A stretch of 64,000 bases of DNA from Paenibacillus sp. UNC499MF (GTDB taxonomy: Bacteria > Bacillota > Bacilli > Paenibacillales > NBRC-103111): NCBI RefSeq assembly GCF_900107975.1, contig NZ_FNVF01000001.1, forward strand, positions 542,323-606,322, written 5' to 3'. The position numbers and the translations under genes are program-made. Positions 18,001 through 26,169 of this stretch are shown here, in pieces. The notes under the pieces are model-generated. The model was not told the origin of the DNA. It was given only the letters and a program-made list of their open reading frames with translations, and did no database searches. Position 1 is the first letter of the stretch, and each line of letters begins with the position of its first letter.

Positions 18001-18619
18001 GGGCGATGTCAATCTGGGCGCGATAGAGGAATACGCCCGCGTGTCGGAACGTTACGAGTTCCTGTCCGTCCAGAAAGACGATCTCGTGGAAGCGAAAACA
18101 ACGCTTTACACCGTGATCCGGGAAATGGACCAGGAAATGTCGAAACGCTTCAAGACGACTTTCGATGCGATACGTTCCCACTTCGTCGTCGTTTTCGTGA
18201 AGCTGTTCGGCGGAGGCCGGGCGGATCTGATTTTGTCCGATCCCGAAAATCTGCTGGAGACGGGCATCGAGATCGTAGCCCAGCCCCCGGGGAAAAAACT
18301 GCAGAACCTGCAGCTGCTCTCCGGCGGGGAAAGAGCACTCACGGCGCTTGCGCTGCTGTTCTCGATTCTGCGCGTGAAGCCCGTTCCGTTCTGCGTGCTG
18401 GACGAGGTCGAGGCGGCGCTGGACGAAGCGAATGTCACCCGTTTTGCCGAGTATTTGCGTGAATTCTCCGAAACGACCCAGTTTATCGTGGTCACGCACC
18501 GCAAGGGAACCATGGAGGAAGCGGACGTGCTGTATGGGGTTACGATGGAAGAAGGCGGCGTTTCCAAGCTCGTGTCCGTCAGGCTTGAGGACGAGGAAGC
18601 GATGATTTCCGCTTCTTGA
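15041..18619 (+). CDS. smc: Chromosome segregation ATPase SMC
   Basis: SMC is the core of the bacterial condensin (with ScpA and ScpB) that organises and segregates the chromosome. The 1192-residue protein has the N-terminal Walker A GPNGSGKS (residues 31-38), a long coiled coil, a hinge (about 520-660, with GGSMTGGSL at its end), the returning coiled coil, and a C-terminal head with LSGGERALTALALLFS and the Walker B VLDEVEAALDEAN. GAGGTG precedes the ATG. The unusual 5' leader with tandem hairpins ends directly at this ribosome binding site. It is followed by ftsY, as in B. subtilis. Confidence 0.98.
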   Translation: MFLKRIELSGFKSFADRTELEFVKGITAVVGPNGSGKSNISDGIRWVLGETSAKSLRGGKMEDVIFAGSDARRAVNYGEVSLTLDNTSQSLPLDYNEVTVSRRVHRSGDSEYFINKQSCRLKDITELFMDTGIGKEAYSIIGQGRIEEILSNKSEERRSIFEEASGIVKYKSRKKESEKKLQETEQNLLRIHDLVTELEDQINPLREQAEKAIRYKELKEELKHSEIAVYVHQIDQIYVSWSETNEKLTSLKKEQLSLSTFVSQHDAQLEKHRWETKRLEEELEKLQETLLQISEDFEKCEGHGEVLKERKKNFASNEQQLEQTIAFQETRFAEKEAELAGHREKIVHIGAQLFEYQAKLSEEENRLQGVSGGLNSGVEDQLKSELLDKMNAMAQCRNEIRYAEQQLESLGRRLQKLEEEGQKRTALQSDIAARKKQLETKLEQTRKEVEKIRSGYLDLSESLKKKQTLLEESSGMLRKWEQRIDALTSRRDTMKEMQNDYDGFMHGVKEVLKAKNRPDGLKGIHGAVAELVSVPAEIELAVETALGGALQNIVVATEAYGREAIAFLKRRQMGRATFLPMDVIRGRSIGESERGALVSSKGFVGIGVDLIKFDAQYHNIFSSLLGTVIIAETLEDANRIAAKANYRYRVVTLEGDIVNPGGSMTGGSLQKKSSNLLGRQRQIEELDGEITAAETQLQQLKTRASQARKEIVEDNANLEELRGRGEQKRIEEQQIRADLAPLEAEARRMQEQLTLERDDRSTLLEERGQQERSIEENRRQLEELQQEEEALQQAIRDAESSRKANESAKEELQNQLTDLKVRVASASQEKQSLQDQQRRLQQDLAEAKQELEMNRRQLWQLRAEMEFHAEESVKQVELLNTLKLRKQKCTEDIEFKRSERAGWMDKLQQAENETREQRTQLKQVEEQCLQHEVRVNRLDVELENLLKKLGEEYEMSYELAKERYPVPEDITGAQNKVRDLKRSISSLGDVNLGAIEEYARVSERYEFLSVQKDDLVEAKTTLYTVIREMDQEMSKRFKTTFDAIRSHFVVVFVKLFGGGRADLILSDPENLLETGIEIVAQPPGKKLQNLQLLSGGERALTALALLFSILRVKPVPFCVLDEVEAALDEANVTRFAEYLREFSETTQFIVVTHRKGTMEEADVLYGVTMEEGGVSKLVSVRLEDEEAMISAS

Positions 18620-18719
18620 TGAGGAAAAGCCGCACCGTGAAGGACATCGTCCGGGAAAGTGATTTCACCGGGCGGTAATCCGGTTATATAAACGTGTATT
18701 TTAATCAGCCACCTTTACA

Positions 18720-18734
18720 GGCTCTTCAAGAGCC
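18720..18734 (+). other. Short perfect palindrome before ftsY
   Basis: GGCTCTTCAAGAGCC is a 7-bp perfect inverted repeat with a one-base centre. It lacks a T-run, so it is not a standard terminator; it lies in the ftsY leader. Confidence 0.4.
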
Positions 18735-18761
18735 ATTTCAGAAAGCGAGGAACAGCTTCAG

Positions 18762-19751
18762 ATGAGTTTTTTTAAACGGTTAAAAGAGAGCATTTCGAGC
18801 AAAACCGAGGCGGTAACGAATAAATTCAAGGAAGGCCTCACCAAAACGCGCGATGTCTTCGTGGACCGCGTGGACGATCTGTTCAGCCGCCGCAAAAAAA
18901 TCGACGAGGAATTTTACGAGGAGCTGGAAGAAATCCTGATCGGCGCGGACGTCGGCGTAAGCACGGTCATGGAGCTGATCGAGCAGCTGCGCGGCGAAGT
19001 GCGCAAACGCAGAATCGAAGATCCCAACGACCTTCAGCCGGTTCTGTCCGAGAAGCTGACGGAGCTTTTGAAGGGCAGTGAAGACAGCAGCATGAAGCTG
19101 GCTCCCGGCGGGCTGAGCATTATTTTGTTCGTCGGCGTCAACGGCGTGGGCAAAACGACCACAATCGGCAAAATGGCGCACATGTACAAATCGCAGGGTA
19201 AAAAAGTGATTCTCGCCGCCGGCGATACGTTCCGGGCGGGTGCGATCGAGCAGCTCGAAACGTGGGGCCAGCGTGTCGGCGTGGACGTCATCAAGCAGCA
19301 GGCGGGTTCCGATCCGGCGGCTGTCATGTATGACGCCGTGCAGGCCGCGAAGAACCGCGGAGCGGACATTCTGCTTTGCGATACGGCGGGACGGCTGCAG
19401 AACAAAGTGAACCTGATGGAGGAACTCAACAAGATTTACCGGGTTATCCGCAGGGAGGTTCCCGACGCTCCGCATGAAGTGCTGCTCGTGCTGGACGCCA
19501 CGACAGGCCAGAATGCCCTCCAGCAGGCCAAAATGTTCGGCGACAAAACCGGTCTGAGCGGCCTCGTATTAACGAAGCTGGACGGAACGGCAAAAGGCGG
19601 CATCGTGGTTGCCATCCGTCAGGAGCTGAACATTCCCGTGAAATTCGTGGGACTGGGTGAGAAAATGGACGATTTGCAGCCGTTTGATTCCGAGCAGTTC
19701 GTTCATGCGCTGTTCGGGAAGTGGATCGCCGAGGAGAAAGCGGAAGCGTAA
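18762..19751 (+). CDS. ftsY: Signal recognition particle receptor FtsY
   Basis: FtsY docks Ffh-ribosome complexes at the membrane. The 329-residue protein begins [16 protein letters not shown] with an amphipathic, basic N-terminus, then the helical N domain (to about residue 110), then the SRP GTPase domain with [15 protein letters not shown], the insertion box around [23 protein letters not shown] and [10 protein letters not shown]. It lacks the long acidic A domain of E. coli FtsY, as is normal in Firmicutes. It is 142 nt after smc, probably on the same transcript. Confidence 0.98.
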   Translation: MSFFKRLKESISSKTEAVTNKFKEGLTKTRDVFVDRVDDLFSRRKKIDEEFYEELEEILIGADVGVSTVMELIEQLRGEVRKRRIEDPNDLQPVLSEKLTELLKGSEDSSMKLAPGGLSIILFVGVNGVGKTTTIGKMAHMYKSQGKKVILAAGDTFRAGAIEQLETWGQRVGVDVIKQQAGSDPAAVMYDAVQAAKNRGADILLCDTAGRLQNKVNLMEELNKIYRVIRREVPDAPHEVLLVLDATTGQNALQQAKMFGDKTGLSGLVLTKLDGTAKGGIVVAIRQELNIPVKFVGLGEKMDDLQPFDSEQFVHALFGKWIAEEKAEA

Positions 19752-19879
19752 CGGGCTATCGGTCGCGCGTAACCGCGCAAGAGCAGCAGTGCCGCTTCGC
19801 TTGCGGTTCTTATGGGCGAGCCTTCATGAAGGCCGTATTCCGCAGTGCTGTGAATTTATCGGCTGACAAGGTGAAGGGC

Positions 19880-19908
19880 TTGACATCCCCTCCGGCATCC
19901 TTTAATAT
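19880..19908 (+). promoter_or_regulatory. Sigma-A promoter for ylxM-ffh
   Basis: A perfect TTGACA and TAATAT are separated by 17 nt, 49 nt before ylxM. Confidence 0.7.
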
Positions 19909-19957
19909 AAGGACTGTTGCTGGTGTAAAGTGCATAACCTTGACGGAGGCGGGCCTT

Positions 19958-20308
19958 ATGACGGAAGATCGCATTCTGGAGAAAACGAACCGAATTAATC
20001 TTCTGTTTGATTTCTACGAGCCCATGCTGACGGACAAACAGCAGGCTGTGCTTAAACTGTACTTTCACGACGATTACTCCCTCGGGGAAATCGCCGAGCA
20101 ATTCAAGATCAGCCGTCAGGCTGTTTACGAACATGTGAAACGCGCGGAGCAGATGCTCGAGGATTACGAGAGCAAACTTCTGCTGCTGGCGAAACACGAA
20201 CGCCGCTTGAAGCTGCTGAGCGAGGCGGAGGAGATGCTTCTCCGGTCGCCGGGCGATCTTGCGGACCGGGCGGCAGACTATATGCGCCGGATCGTTCATA
20301 CGGAATAG
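19958..20308 (+). CDS. ylxM: YlxM, putative SRP-associated helix-turn-helix protein
   Basis: YlxM is a small DNA-binding-like protein encoded before ffh in Firmicutes; in Streptococcus mutans it binds Ffh and modulates the signal recognition particle. The 116-residue protein has a sigma70-region-4-like helix-turn-helix: [20 protein letters not shown] then [21 protein letters not shown] chose ATG 19958, 9 nt after GGAGG; the frame is open much further upstream but crosses its own promoter. It is 91 nt before ffh. Confidence 0.93.
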   Translation: MTEDRILEKTNRINLLFDFYEPMLTDKQQAVLKLYFHDDYSLGEIAEQFKISRQAVYEHVKRAEQMLEDYESKLLLLAKHERRLKLLSEAEEMLLRSPGDLADRAADYMRRIVHTE

Positions 20309-20399
20309 AAAACGAATAACTCTGCCGAGGCAGAAACCCATACATGTACGAAGATGCAAGTTCAGAGCAATTGAATGAGGCAGGAAGGAGGCGGTTTAG

Positions 20400-21761
20400 A
20401 TGGCATTCGAAGGATTAACCGGCAGGCTGCAGGGCGTGTTCGACAAACTCCGCGGCAAAGGCAAACTGACGGAAGAAGATGTGGGCGAGGCGCTTCGCGA
20501 AGTGCGTCTGGCTCTTCTGGAAGCCGACGTTAACTTTAAAGTCGTCAAAGACTTCATCGCCAAGGTGAAAGAGCGCGCAGTCGGACAAGACGTGATGAAG
20601 AGCTTCACTCCTGGCATGGTCGTCATCGACATCGTAAACAAAGAGCTCACCGATCTTATGGGCGGAACGCACACGAAGCTCGCCAAAGCGAACAAACCGC
20701 CTACCGTTATTATGATGGTCGGTTTGCAGGGTGCGGGTAAAACGACAACGTCCGGCAAGCTGGCCAAAATGCTGCAGAAGCAGAACCATAAGCCGCTGCT
20801 GGTCGCCGGCGATATTTACCGGCCCGCTGCCATCAAGCAGCTTCAGGTGCTGGGCGAGCAGCTGAAGGTTCCCGTATTTTCGATGGGCGATCAGGTAAGT
20901 CCCGTCGAAATCGCGAAGAACGGGCTTCAGTTCGCCAAAGACAACAACAACGACTACGTGATCGTCGATACGGCCGGACGGCTGCACATTGACGAAGCGC
21001 TCATGGATGAGCTGAAGAACGTGCGCGAAGCGGTAGGCCCGCACGAAACGCTGCTGGTCGTCGACGCGATGACGGGGCAGGATGCCGTCAACGTGGCCGA
21101 GAGCTTTCATAAGCAGCTGGAGCTGACGGGGGTCGTTCTGACCAAGCTCGACGGAGATACGCGCGGCGGTGCCGCACTATCGGTTAAAGCCGTTACCGGC
21201 TGTCCCATCAAATTCGCCGCAATGGGCGAGAAAATGGACGCGCTGGAGCCTTTCTATCCGGAGCGGATGGCTTCGAGGATTCTCGGCATGGGCGATATGC
21301 TCACCCTGATCGAGAAGGCACAGGCGGGCATCGATGCGGATAAAGCGAAGGAAATGGAACGCAAGATGCGCAATGCCGAGTTCACGTTCGATGATTTCCT
21401 CGAACAGATGGAGCAGGTGAAGAAGCTCGGTCCGCTGGACCAGCTGCTGGATATGCTGCCCGGAGCCGGCAAAATGAAAGGCATGAAAGACCTGAAAGTC
21501 GATGACAAGCAGATGGGCCGTGTCGAGGCCATCGTGAAATCGATGACGAAGGAAGAGAAGCGCAAGCCTGAAATCATTAATGCGAACCGGCGCAAACGCA
21601 TCGCGCTGGGAAGCGGCAATTCCGTTCAGGATGTCAACCGGCTGCTGAAGCAGTTTGAGGATATGCGCAAAATGATGAAGCAGTTCTCAGGCATGATGAA
21701 TCCTAAAGCCATGAAGAACATGAAGAAGCTGGGCAAAGGTTTCAAGTTTCCGTTCGGTTAA
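20400..21761 (+). CDS. ffh: Signal recognition particle protein Ffh (SRP54)
   Basis: Ffh binds signal sequences of nascent membrane and secreted proteins together with SRP RNA, which is not in this window. The 453-residue protein has an N domain, a GTPase G domain (GLQGAGKTTTSGKLA near residue 107, DTAGRLHID, TKLDGDTRGGAA) and a methionine-rich M domain (about residues 300-440) that binds RNA and signal peptides. AGGAGG precedes the ATG. It is followed 51 nt later by rpsP. Confidence 0.98.
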   Translation: MAFEGLTGRLQGVFDKLRGKGKLTEEDVGEALREVRLALLEADVNFKVVKDFIAKVKERAVGQDVMKSFTPGMVVIDIVNKELTDLMGGTHTKLAKANKPPTVIMMVGLQGAGKTTTSGKLAKMLQKQNHKPLLVAGDIYRPAAIKQLQVLGEQLKVPVFSMGDQVSPVEIAKNGLQFAKDNNNDYVIVDTAGRLHIDEALMDELKNVREAVGPHETLLVVDAMTGQDAVNVAESFHKQLELTGVVLTKLDGDTRGGAALSVKAVTGCPIKFAAMGEKMDALEPFYPERMASRILGMGDMLTLIEKAQAGIDADKAKEMERKMRNAEFTFDDFLEQMEQVKKLGPLDQLLDMLPGAGKMKGMKDLKVDDKQMGRVEAIVKSMTKEEKRKPEIINANRRKRIALGSGNSVQDVNRLLKQFEDMRKMMKQFSGMMNPKAMKNMKKLGKGFKFPFG

Positions 21762-21812
21762 CGGCCGGCGGTTTCGATACAAGGCGTTTATTCTATGTGG
21801 GAGGTGATATTC

Positions 21813-22085
21813 ATGGCAGTTCGTATTCGTTTGAAGCGTATGGGTGCTCACAAAGCTCCTTTTTATCGTGTAGTTGTTTCCGATTCCCGCTCTCCGCGTG
21901 ACGGACGTTTTATCGAGGAGATCGGTTACTATAACCCGGTTGCTCAACCTGCAGTCGTTAAAATCGACGAGGAGAAAGCACTGAAATGGCTCCAAGACGG
22001 CGCGCAAGCGTCCGATACGGTTCGTTCCCTGTTCAGCAAAGCAGGTCTTATGACCAAGTTCCACGAGTCTAAGCTGAAGAAGTAA
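21813..22085 (+). CDS. rpsP: 30S ribosomal protein S16
   Basis: S16 is a small-subunit protein important for 30S assembly. The 90-residue protein starts [20 protein letters not shown] and contains [19 protein letters not shown], both invariant family segments. The start is the ATG 6 nt after GAGGTGA. The ffh-rpsP-khpA-rimM-trmD-rplS order is conserved throughout Bacillales, although B. subtilis has an extra ylqD between khpA and rimM that I do not find here. Confidence 0.98.
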   Translation: MAVRIRLKRMGAHKAPFYRVVVSDSRSPRDGRFIEEIGYYNPVAQPAVVKIDEEKALKWLQDGAQASDTVRSLFSKAGLMTKFHESKLKK

Positions 22086-22112
22086 TCCTACCCAGGCATT
22101 TCGGAGGTCTTT

Positions 22113-22343
22113 ATGAAAGAGGTCATTACCGTTATCGCGAAGGCACTCGTGGATCATCCGGAAGACGTGCGTGTGAATGCGGTGGAAGGCGAGAGCAGTG
22201 TCGTTTATGAACTGTCCGTACACCCGGGAGATGTCGGTAAAGTTATCGGCAAACAGGGTCGTATCGCCAAAGCTCTTCGCACAGTCGTCACGTCAGCTGC
22301 AGTCAAGGAAAACAAACGGGTTACCGTTGAAATTATGTCATAG
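22113..22343 (+). CDS. khpA: KH-domain RNA-binding protein KhpA (YlqC)
   Basis: KhpA is a small KH-domain protein that in Firmicutes pairs with KhpB (Jag/EloR) and affects cell division and elongation. The 76-residue protein consists of one KH domain with the RNA-binding loop GKVIGKQGRIAKALR (GxxG motif). TCGGAGG lies 7 nt before the ATG. A terminator starts 4 nt after its stop, so rimM expression may depend on read-through or another promoter. Confidence 0.95.
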   Translation: MKEVITVIAKALVDHPEDVRVNAVEGESSVVYELSVHPGDVGKVIGKQGRIAKALRTVVTSAAVKENKRVTVEIMS

Positions 22344-22346
22344 AGG

Positions 22347-22375
22347 AAAAGGTTAGGATCATTCCTAACCTTTTT
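22347..22375 (+). terminator. Intrinsic terminator between khpA and rimM
   Basis: Arms 22347-22358 and 22363-22374 form a perfect 12-bp stem with a 4-nt loop, followed by T-rich sequence. It splits the usual rpsP-trmD operon. Confidence 0.85.
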
Positions 22376-22528
22376 CTTGCATCTGAACACGAGAAACCGT
22401 TTCCTGCCGGAGGACGCATCCGGGGAAACAAAACCGGGCAGGCGAGCGGAAACCGGTTTTGCTCCTTTTTCGGCGTCCGGAGAATCGGAACAAGTATGGA
22501 AACGGGACAGAGGTGGAAAAATACGGAT

Positions 22529-23050
22529 ATGAGCGATAAATTATATACGGTAGGCACCATCGTCAACACACACGGTCTGCGGGGTGAACTGAAAGTCGTG
22601 CCGCATACGGACTTTGCCGAGCAGCGTTTTGCGGTGGGCAGCAAGCTTGTCGTCGAGGATGCCAAAGGTAAACTTACACCGGTGACCATTAAAAGCACAC
22701 GGCTGCACAAAAACATGTACATCATCCAGTTCAAGGAGTTTTCTCACATCAACGAGGTTGAACTTTTAAAAGGCTCCCTGCTTCGGGTGGAAGAGAAATA
22801 CCTGGAAAGTCTGGATGAAGACGAATACTATTATCACGAAATTATAGGCTGCAGAGTTCTGACTGAAGAGGGCGAAGAGCTCGGCACGATTCAGGAAATT
22901 CTGACCCCGGGAGCGAACCATGTATGGGTGGTGGGAAGGCCGAATAAAAAACAGCTGCTCCTCCCTGTAATTGACGACGTAGTGCTCGATGTGGATGTGG
23001 AAGAAAAGGTTGTAACGGTTCATCTTCTGGAGGGGCTGCTCGATTTATGA
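22529..23050 (+). CDS. rimM: 16S rRNA maturation factor RimM
   Basis: RimM binds S19 and helps mature the 30S head. The 173-residue protein has the N-terminal RimM domain ([18 protein letters not shown]) and a C-terminal PRC barrel (about residues 95-170) with [17 protein letters not shown] chose ATG 22529, 12 nt after GAGGTGG; an upstream in-frame ATG lacks a site. The 3' end overlaps trmD by four bases (ATGA), which indicates coupled translation. Confidence 0.96.
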   Translation: MSDKLYTVGTIVNTHGLRGELKVVPHTDFAEQRFAVGSKLVVEDAKGKLTPVTIKSTRLHKNMYIIQFKEFSHINEVELLKGSLLRVEEKYLESLDEDEYYYHEIIGCRVLTEEGEELGTIQEILTPGANHVWVVGRPNKKQLLLPVIDDVVLDVDVEEKVVTVHLLEGLLDL

Positions 23051-23835
23051 ACATAGACGTACTGACTTTGTTTCCTGCCATGTTTGAAGGCGTGTTTACT
23101 TCAAGCATTCTGGGCAAAGCCCGGGAAAAAGGCATCGTGAATCTGTCCACCGTGAATTTCAGGGACTTTGCAGGCAACAAGCATAACACGGTGGATGACT
23201 ATCCGTACGGCGGCGGCGGGGGAATGGTGCTTAAGCCGGACCCGATCTTCGCGGCGGTGGAATCCCTGCTGGATGTGCCTTCCGAAGGCCCGGAAACGGC
23301 CGGAGAACCGGTATCAGCGGGAGCCAGACCGCGTGTCATCCTCATGTGTCCCCAAGGCGAGACGTTTACCCAGCGGAAGGCGGAGGAGCTGTCGCGGGAA
23401 GAGCATCTTATTTTTATTTGCGGACACTATGAAGGCTATGACGAGCGGATACGGGAACATCTTGTGACGGACGAGCTGTCTATCGGCGATTATGTACTCA
23501 CGGGCGGAGAGCTTCCGGCCATGGTGGTAATCGACAGTGTCGTGCGTCTGCTCCCCGGCGTGCTGGGCAACGAACAGTCGGCGGTTACGGATTCATTCAG
23601 CACGGGGCTCCTGGAGTATCCGCACTATACCCGTCCCGTTGAATTCAGGGGATGGACGGTGCCGGATGTGCTCATTTCGGGCCATCATGCGAACATCACC
23701 GAATGGCGCCGGCTGCAGTCGCTTTACCGCACGTTCAAACGCCGTCCCGAACTGCTTGAGAATGCCGAGCTGACGGACAAGGAAAAACGATGGCTGCGTG
23801 AAAGAAAGGCCGAGGAAGAGGGACGGCAGGGCTGA
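23047..23835 (+). CDS. trmD: tRNA (guanine(37)-N(1))-methyltransferase
   Basis: TrmD adds a methyl group to G37 next to the anticodon of a set of tRNAs and so prevents +1 frameshifts. The 262-residue SPOUT-class protein shows [33 protein letters not shown], the knot region [14 protein letters not shown] and [16 protein letters not shown] stretch around residues 77-95 ([19 protein letters not shown]) is longer and more flexible than in most homologues. It is translationally coupled to rimM and followed by a terminator, separating it from rplS. Confidence 0.97.
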   Translation: MNIDVLTLFPAMFEGVFTSSILGKAREKGIVNLSTVNFRDFAGNKHNTVDDYPYGGGGGMVLKPDPIFAAVESLLDVPSEGPETAGEPVSAGARPRVILMCPQGETFTQRKAEELSREEHLIFICGHYEGYDERIREHLVTDELSIGDYVLTGGELPAMVVIDSVVRLLPGVLGNEQSAVTDSFSTGLLEYPHYTRPVEFRGWTVPDVLISGHHANITEWRRLQSLYRTFKRRPELLENAELTDKEKRWLRERKAEEEGRQG

Positions 23836-23840
23836 AAATT

Positions 23841-23861
23841 TCCCGAAATCCGGGATTTTTT
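23841..23861 (+). terminator. Terminator after trmD
   Basis: TCCCG and CGGGA (23841-23845 and 23851-23855) form a short stem with a 5-nt loop, extended by A-T pairs and followed by six T residues. Confidence 0.65.
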
Positions 23862-23912
23862 GCAGCTGTCTCGAATCTTTTCTACCAAAACGGAAAATAC
23901 GAACGATTTTGG

Positions 23913-23941
23913 TTGTTTTTCTGTTGAACGTATGATAGAAT
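23913..23941 (+). promoter_or_regulatory. Dedicated promoter for rplS
   Basis: TTGTTT and an extended -10 (TGATAGAAT) are separated by 17 nt. Transcription from about 23948 leaves a 100-nt leader. Confidence 0.7.
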
Positions 23942-23949
23942 ATCCAATG

Positions 23950-24050
23950 TTGTGTTGTTTGAATCGGGTGGTCCTCTACGCATACAAACGTGGTTTTGAC
24001 AGCTAAGAGATGGCGGAATGAACACCTATTGTGGAAGGAGGGAATCTTAA
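23950..24050 (+). promoter_or_regulatory. rplS 5' leader, candidate L19 autoregulatory leader
   Basis: A leader of about 100 nt precedes rplS. It contains CTCT...AGAG and ACG...CGT pairing possibilities between about 23974 and 24010. Firmicutes are known to have an L19 leader RNA at this position; I could not confirm the fold. Confidence 0.4.
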
Positions 24051-24392
24051 ATGAATCTCATTCAGGAAATTACGAAAGAACAATTGCGTTCTGATATCCC
24101 GAGCTTTCGTCCCGGCGATACTTTGAAAGTATTTGTAAAAGTAATCGAGGGAACCCGCGAGCGCGTTCAGCTGTTCGAAGGTGTCGTGATCAAGCGTCGC
24201 GGCGGCGGAATCAGCGAAACGTTTACAGTTCGTAAAATTTCTTACGGCGTTGGCGTGGAAAGAACACTTCCGCTTCATTCTCCGAAGATTGAAAAGATTG
24301 AAGTAGCTCGTCGTGGTAAAGTTCGTCGTGCGAAACTTTACTACCTGCGCGGTCTTCGCGGTAAAGCGGCTAGAATTAAAGAAATTCGATAA
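24051..24392 (+). CDS. rplS: 50S ribosomal protein L19
   Basis: L19 lies at the subunit interface of the large subunit. The 113-residue protein is full length and shows [36 protein letters not shown] and [29 protein letters not shown] lies 9 nt before the ATG. It is bounded by its own promoter, leader and terminator, so it is a separate unit from rimM-trmD. Confidence 0.98.
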   Translation: MNLIQEITKEQLRSDIPSFRPGDTLKVFVKVIEGTRERVQLFEGVVIKRRGGGISETFTVRKISYGVGVERTLPLHSPKIEKIEVARRGKVRRAKLYYLRGLRGKAARIKEIR

Positions 24393-24402
24393 TAAAGACC
24401 GA

Positions 24403-24428
24403 GGGGGCTTGTTTTCAAGTCCCCTTTT
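24403..24428 (+). terminator. Terminator of rplS
   Basis: Arms 24403-24411 and 24416-24424 form a 9-bp stem with a TTTT loop, followed by TTTT. Confidence 0.8.
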
Positions 24429-24474
24429 AGTTTCATAAAAGCTCATGTTCATTTGATCAGGAAATGGGGTTTGG

Positions 24475-25110
24475 ATGATGGAGAGAAGAGAGCAGGAACT
24501 TTCGGCCGAAACCGAAAATGTGGCAGCTCCGGCGAAAAATCCCGTAAAGAAGGAAGCATGGGAATGGATTAAAGCCCTGCTTATCGCTGCCGTTCTTGTA
24601 TTTTTGATTCGTTGGCTTCTGTTTGCCCCCTTCATCGTCGAAGGTCCCTCCATGGAACCGAACTTTCATACGGGTGAACGGTTAATCGTAAATAAGATCA
24701 AGTATAAATTCAGTGAGCCTAAACGGGGCGAGGTCATCGTGCTTCATGCGCCGGAAGGCATCGATTATATCAAGCGGGTCGTGGCTCTTCCGGGAGAAAC
24801 GATCAAGGTGGACGGCGACAAAGTATACGTCAACGATAAGGTCATTGAAGAGCCTTACATAAAAGAAGCCATAGATAATGCGGTAAAAGAAGGGCATGCT
24901 TATAACAGGCGCAATTTCCCCGAACCGGGCAGCGAGGGCACGACGGAGATTAAAGTGCCGGACAAGTCCGTATTCGTTATGGGGGATAACCGCTCCAACA
25001 GTAAGGACAGCCGTTTCGCAGAAGTCGGGTTTGTTTCATACGAGAAAATAGTCGGCCGTGCGGATCTGGTGTTCTGGCCCCTAAATAAAGCAGGTTTCGT
25101 GCACTTCTGA
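24475..25110 (+). CDS. lepB: Type I signal peptidase, second copy
   Basis: This membrane serine/lysine protease cleaves signal peptides of exported proteins. The 211-residue protein has a charged 25-residue N-terminus, one transmembrane helix (about 32-52), the catalytic Ser59 in VEGPSMEPNF, the catalytic Lys100 in DYIKRVVALPGE and the box GDNRSNSKDSR. Two adjacent ATG codons can start it. It follows rplS and precedes rbgA; a signal peptidase at this site is common in Bacillales outside B. subtilis. It differs clearly in sequence from the first copy at 448. Confidence 0.95.
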   Translation: MMERREQELSAETENVAAPAKNPVKKEAWEWIKALLIAAVLVFLIRWLLFAPFIVEGPSMEPNFHTGERLIVNKIKYKFSEPKRGEVIVLHAPEGIDYIKRVVALPGETIKVDGDKVYVNDKVIEEPYIKEAIDNAVKEGHAYNRRNFPEPGSEGTTEIKVPDKSVFVMGDNRSNSKDSRFAEVGFVSYEKIVGRADLVFWPLNKAGFVHF

Positions 25111-25127
25111 TGAAGAAGTGCTCGTTT
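25099..25127 (+). terminator. Hairpin overlapping the end of the second signal peptidase gene
   Basis: GCACTTC (25101-25107) and GAAGTGC (25115-25121) form a 7-bp stem enclosing the stop codon, followed by TCGTTTTG. It is a weak terminator or attenuator before rbgA. Confidence 0.45.
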
Positions 25128-25146
25128 TGTATGCAGAGGTGATAGG

Positions 25147-26019
25147 ATGACGATTCAATGGTTTCCCGGCCATATGACCCGGGCAAGAAGACAAATCGAA
25201 GATAAATTGAAGCTCATTGATGTGGCGATTGAGCTGCTCGACGCGCGGATTCCGATGTCCAGCCGCAATCCCATGGTCGATGATATTCTGAAGGGAAAGC
25301 CCCGGCTCGTTCTTCTGAACAAGTCGGATCTGGCGGACCCGGCGATCACGGCGGATTGGGTGAAGTATTTCACGGATCAGGGACTGAAGGCGCTGCCGAT
25401 CGATGCCAACACGGGAACCGGTGTGAAAGAGATTTTGCCGCTCTGCAAAGAGCTCATGAGCGCCAAAATCGAGACCCAGATTCGCAAAGGGATCAACCCG
25501 CGGGCTATACGGGGACTTATTGTGGGCATTCCGAACGTAGGGAAATCCACTCTGATTAACCAGCTGGCAGGGCGGAAAATAGCGAATACCGGGGATAAAC
25601 CGGGCGTTACGAAAGGCCAGCAGTGGATTAAATTCGGAACGGATATGGACCTTCTCGATACACCGGGAATTTTGTGGCCGAAATTCGATGACCAGAACGT
25701 GGGCATGAAGCTGGCGGCTACGGGTGCGATCAAGGAAGAAATCTTGCATCTCGACGACATCGCTTTTCATACGATCCGTTACATGGCCGAATACTACGGT
25801 GAACGTCTTCAGGAACGTTATGGGATCAAGGAACTTCCCGCGGATAACGAGAATCCTAACGAGGTCATCGAGGTCATGGAGGCGATCGGCCGCAAGCGTG
25901 GAGCGATCGTCAGCGGAGGACGCGTTGATCTTGAAAAAACCTCCCTTCTGTTTCTGCGTGAGCTTCGTTCCGGCAAATTAGGGCGGGTTTCACTGGAAGT
26001 TCCGGAAGAGTATCTTTAA
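25147..26019 (+). CDS. rbgA: Ribosome biogenesis GTPase RbgA (YlqF)
   Basis: RbgA drives a late step of 50S assembly, allowing L16 and other late proteins to join. The 290-residue protein is a circularly permuted GTPase: NKSDLAD (G4, about residue 58) comes before GIPNVGKSTLINQLAG (G1, about residues 127-142) and DTPGILWP (G3). The N-terminal WFPGHMTRARRQIED is the family start. AGAGGTGA lies 6 nt before the ATG. The rplS-sipX-rbgA-rnhB arrangement follows other Bacillales. Confidence 0.96.
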   Translation: MTIQWFPGHMTRARRQIEDKLKLIDVAIELLDARIPMSSRNPMVDDILKGKPRLVLLNKSDLADPAITADWVKYFTDQGLKALPIDANTGTGVKEILPLCKELMSAKIETQIRKGINPRAIRGLIVGIPNVGKSTLINQLAGRKIANTGDKPGVTKGQQWIKFGTDMDLLDTPGILWPKFDDQNVGMKLAATGAIKEEILHLDDIAFHTIRYMAEYYGERLQERYGIKELPADNENPNEVIEVMEAIGRKRGAIVSGGRVDLEKTSLLFLRELRSGKLGRVSLEVPEEYL

Positions 26020-26053
26020 GGCGTCTGAGTCTTTTAATAGCCATTAAGCGGTT

Positions 26054-26106
26054 AAACGTGCACAGCCCTCTTCGAAAACCGGAGAGGAGCGGTTGCACGT
26101 TTTTTG
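26054..26106 (+). terminator. Terminator after rbgA
   Basis: AAACGTGCA (26054-26062) pairs with TGCACGTTT (26094-26102). An inner CCTCTTC/GGAGAGG stem extends the hairpin, and a T-run follows. Confidence 0.8.
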
Positions 26107-26116
26107 TTGTTTTCGC

Positions 26117-26146
26117 GGGACAATGTGTCGATTTTTCCGGTATAAT
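26117..26146 (+). promoter_or_regulatory. Sigma-A promoter for rnhB
   Basis: GGGACA and a perfect TATAAT are separated by 18 nt, 23 nt before the rnhB start. Confidence 0.6.
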
Positions 26147-26169
26147 GGAGAGCGGGAGGAGGTTGCACC

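Noticed and set aside
16775-18499. A 574-codon open frame antisense to smc
   Set aside because: It is a mirror effect of coiled-coil codons; no start site or recognisable domain.
19752-19957. Terminator or small RNA (GCCTTCATGAAGGC palindrome and CCGC...GCGG stem) between ftsY and ylxM
   Set aside because: Stems are short and lack a T-run; nothing decisive can be seen beyond the ylxM promoter.
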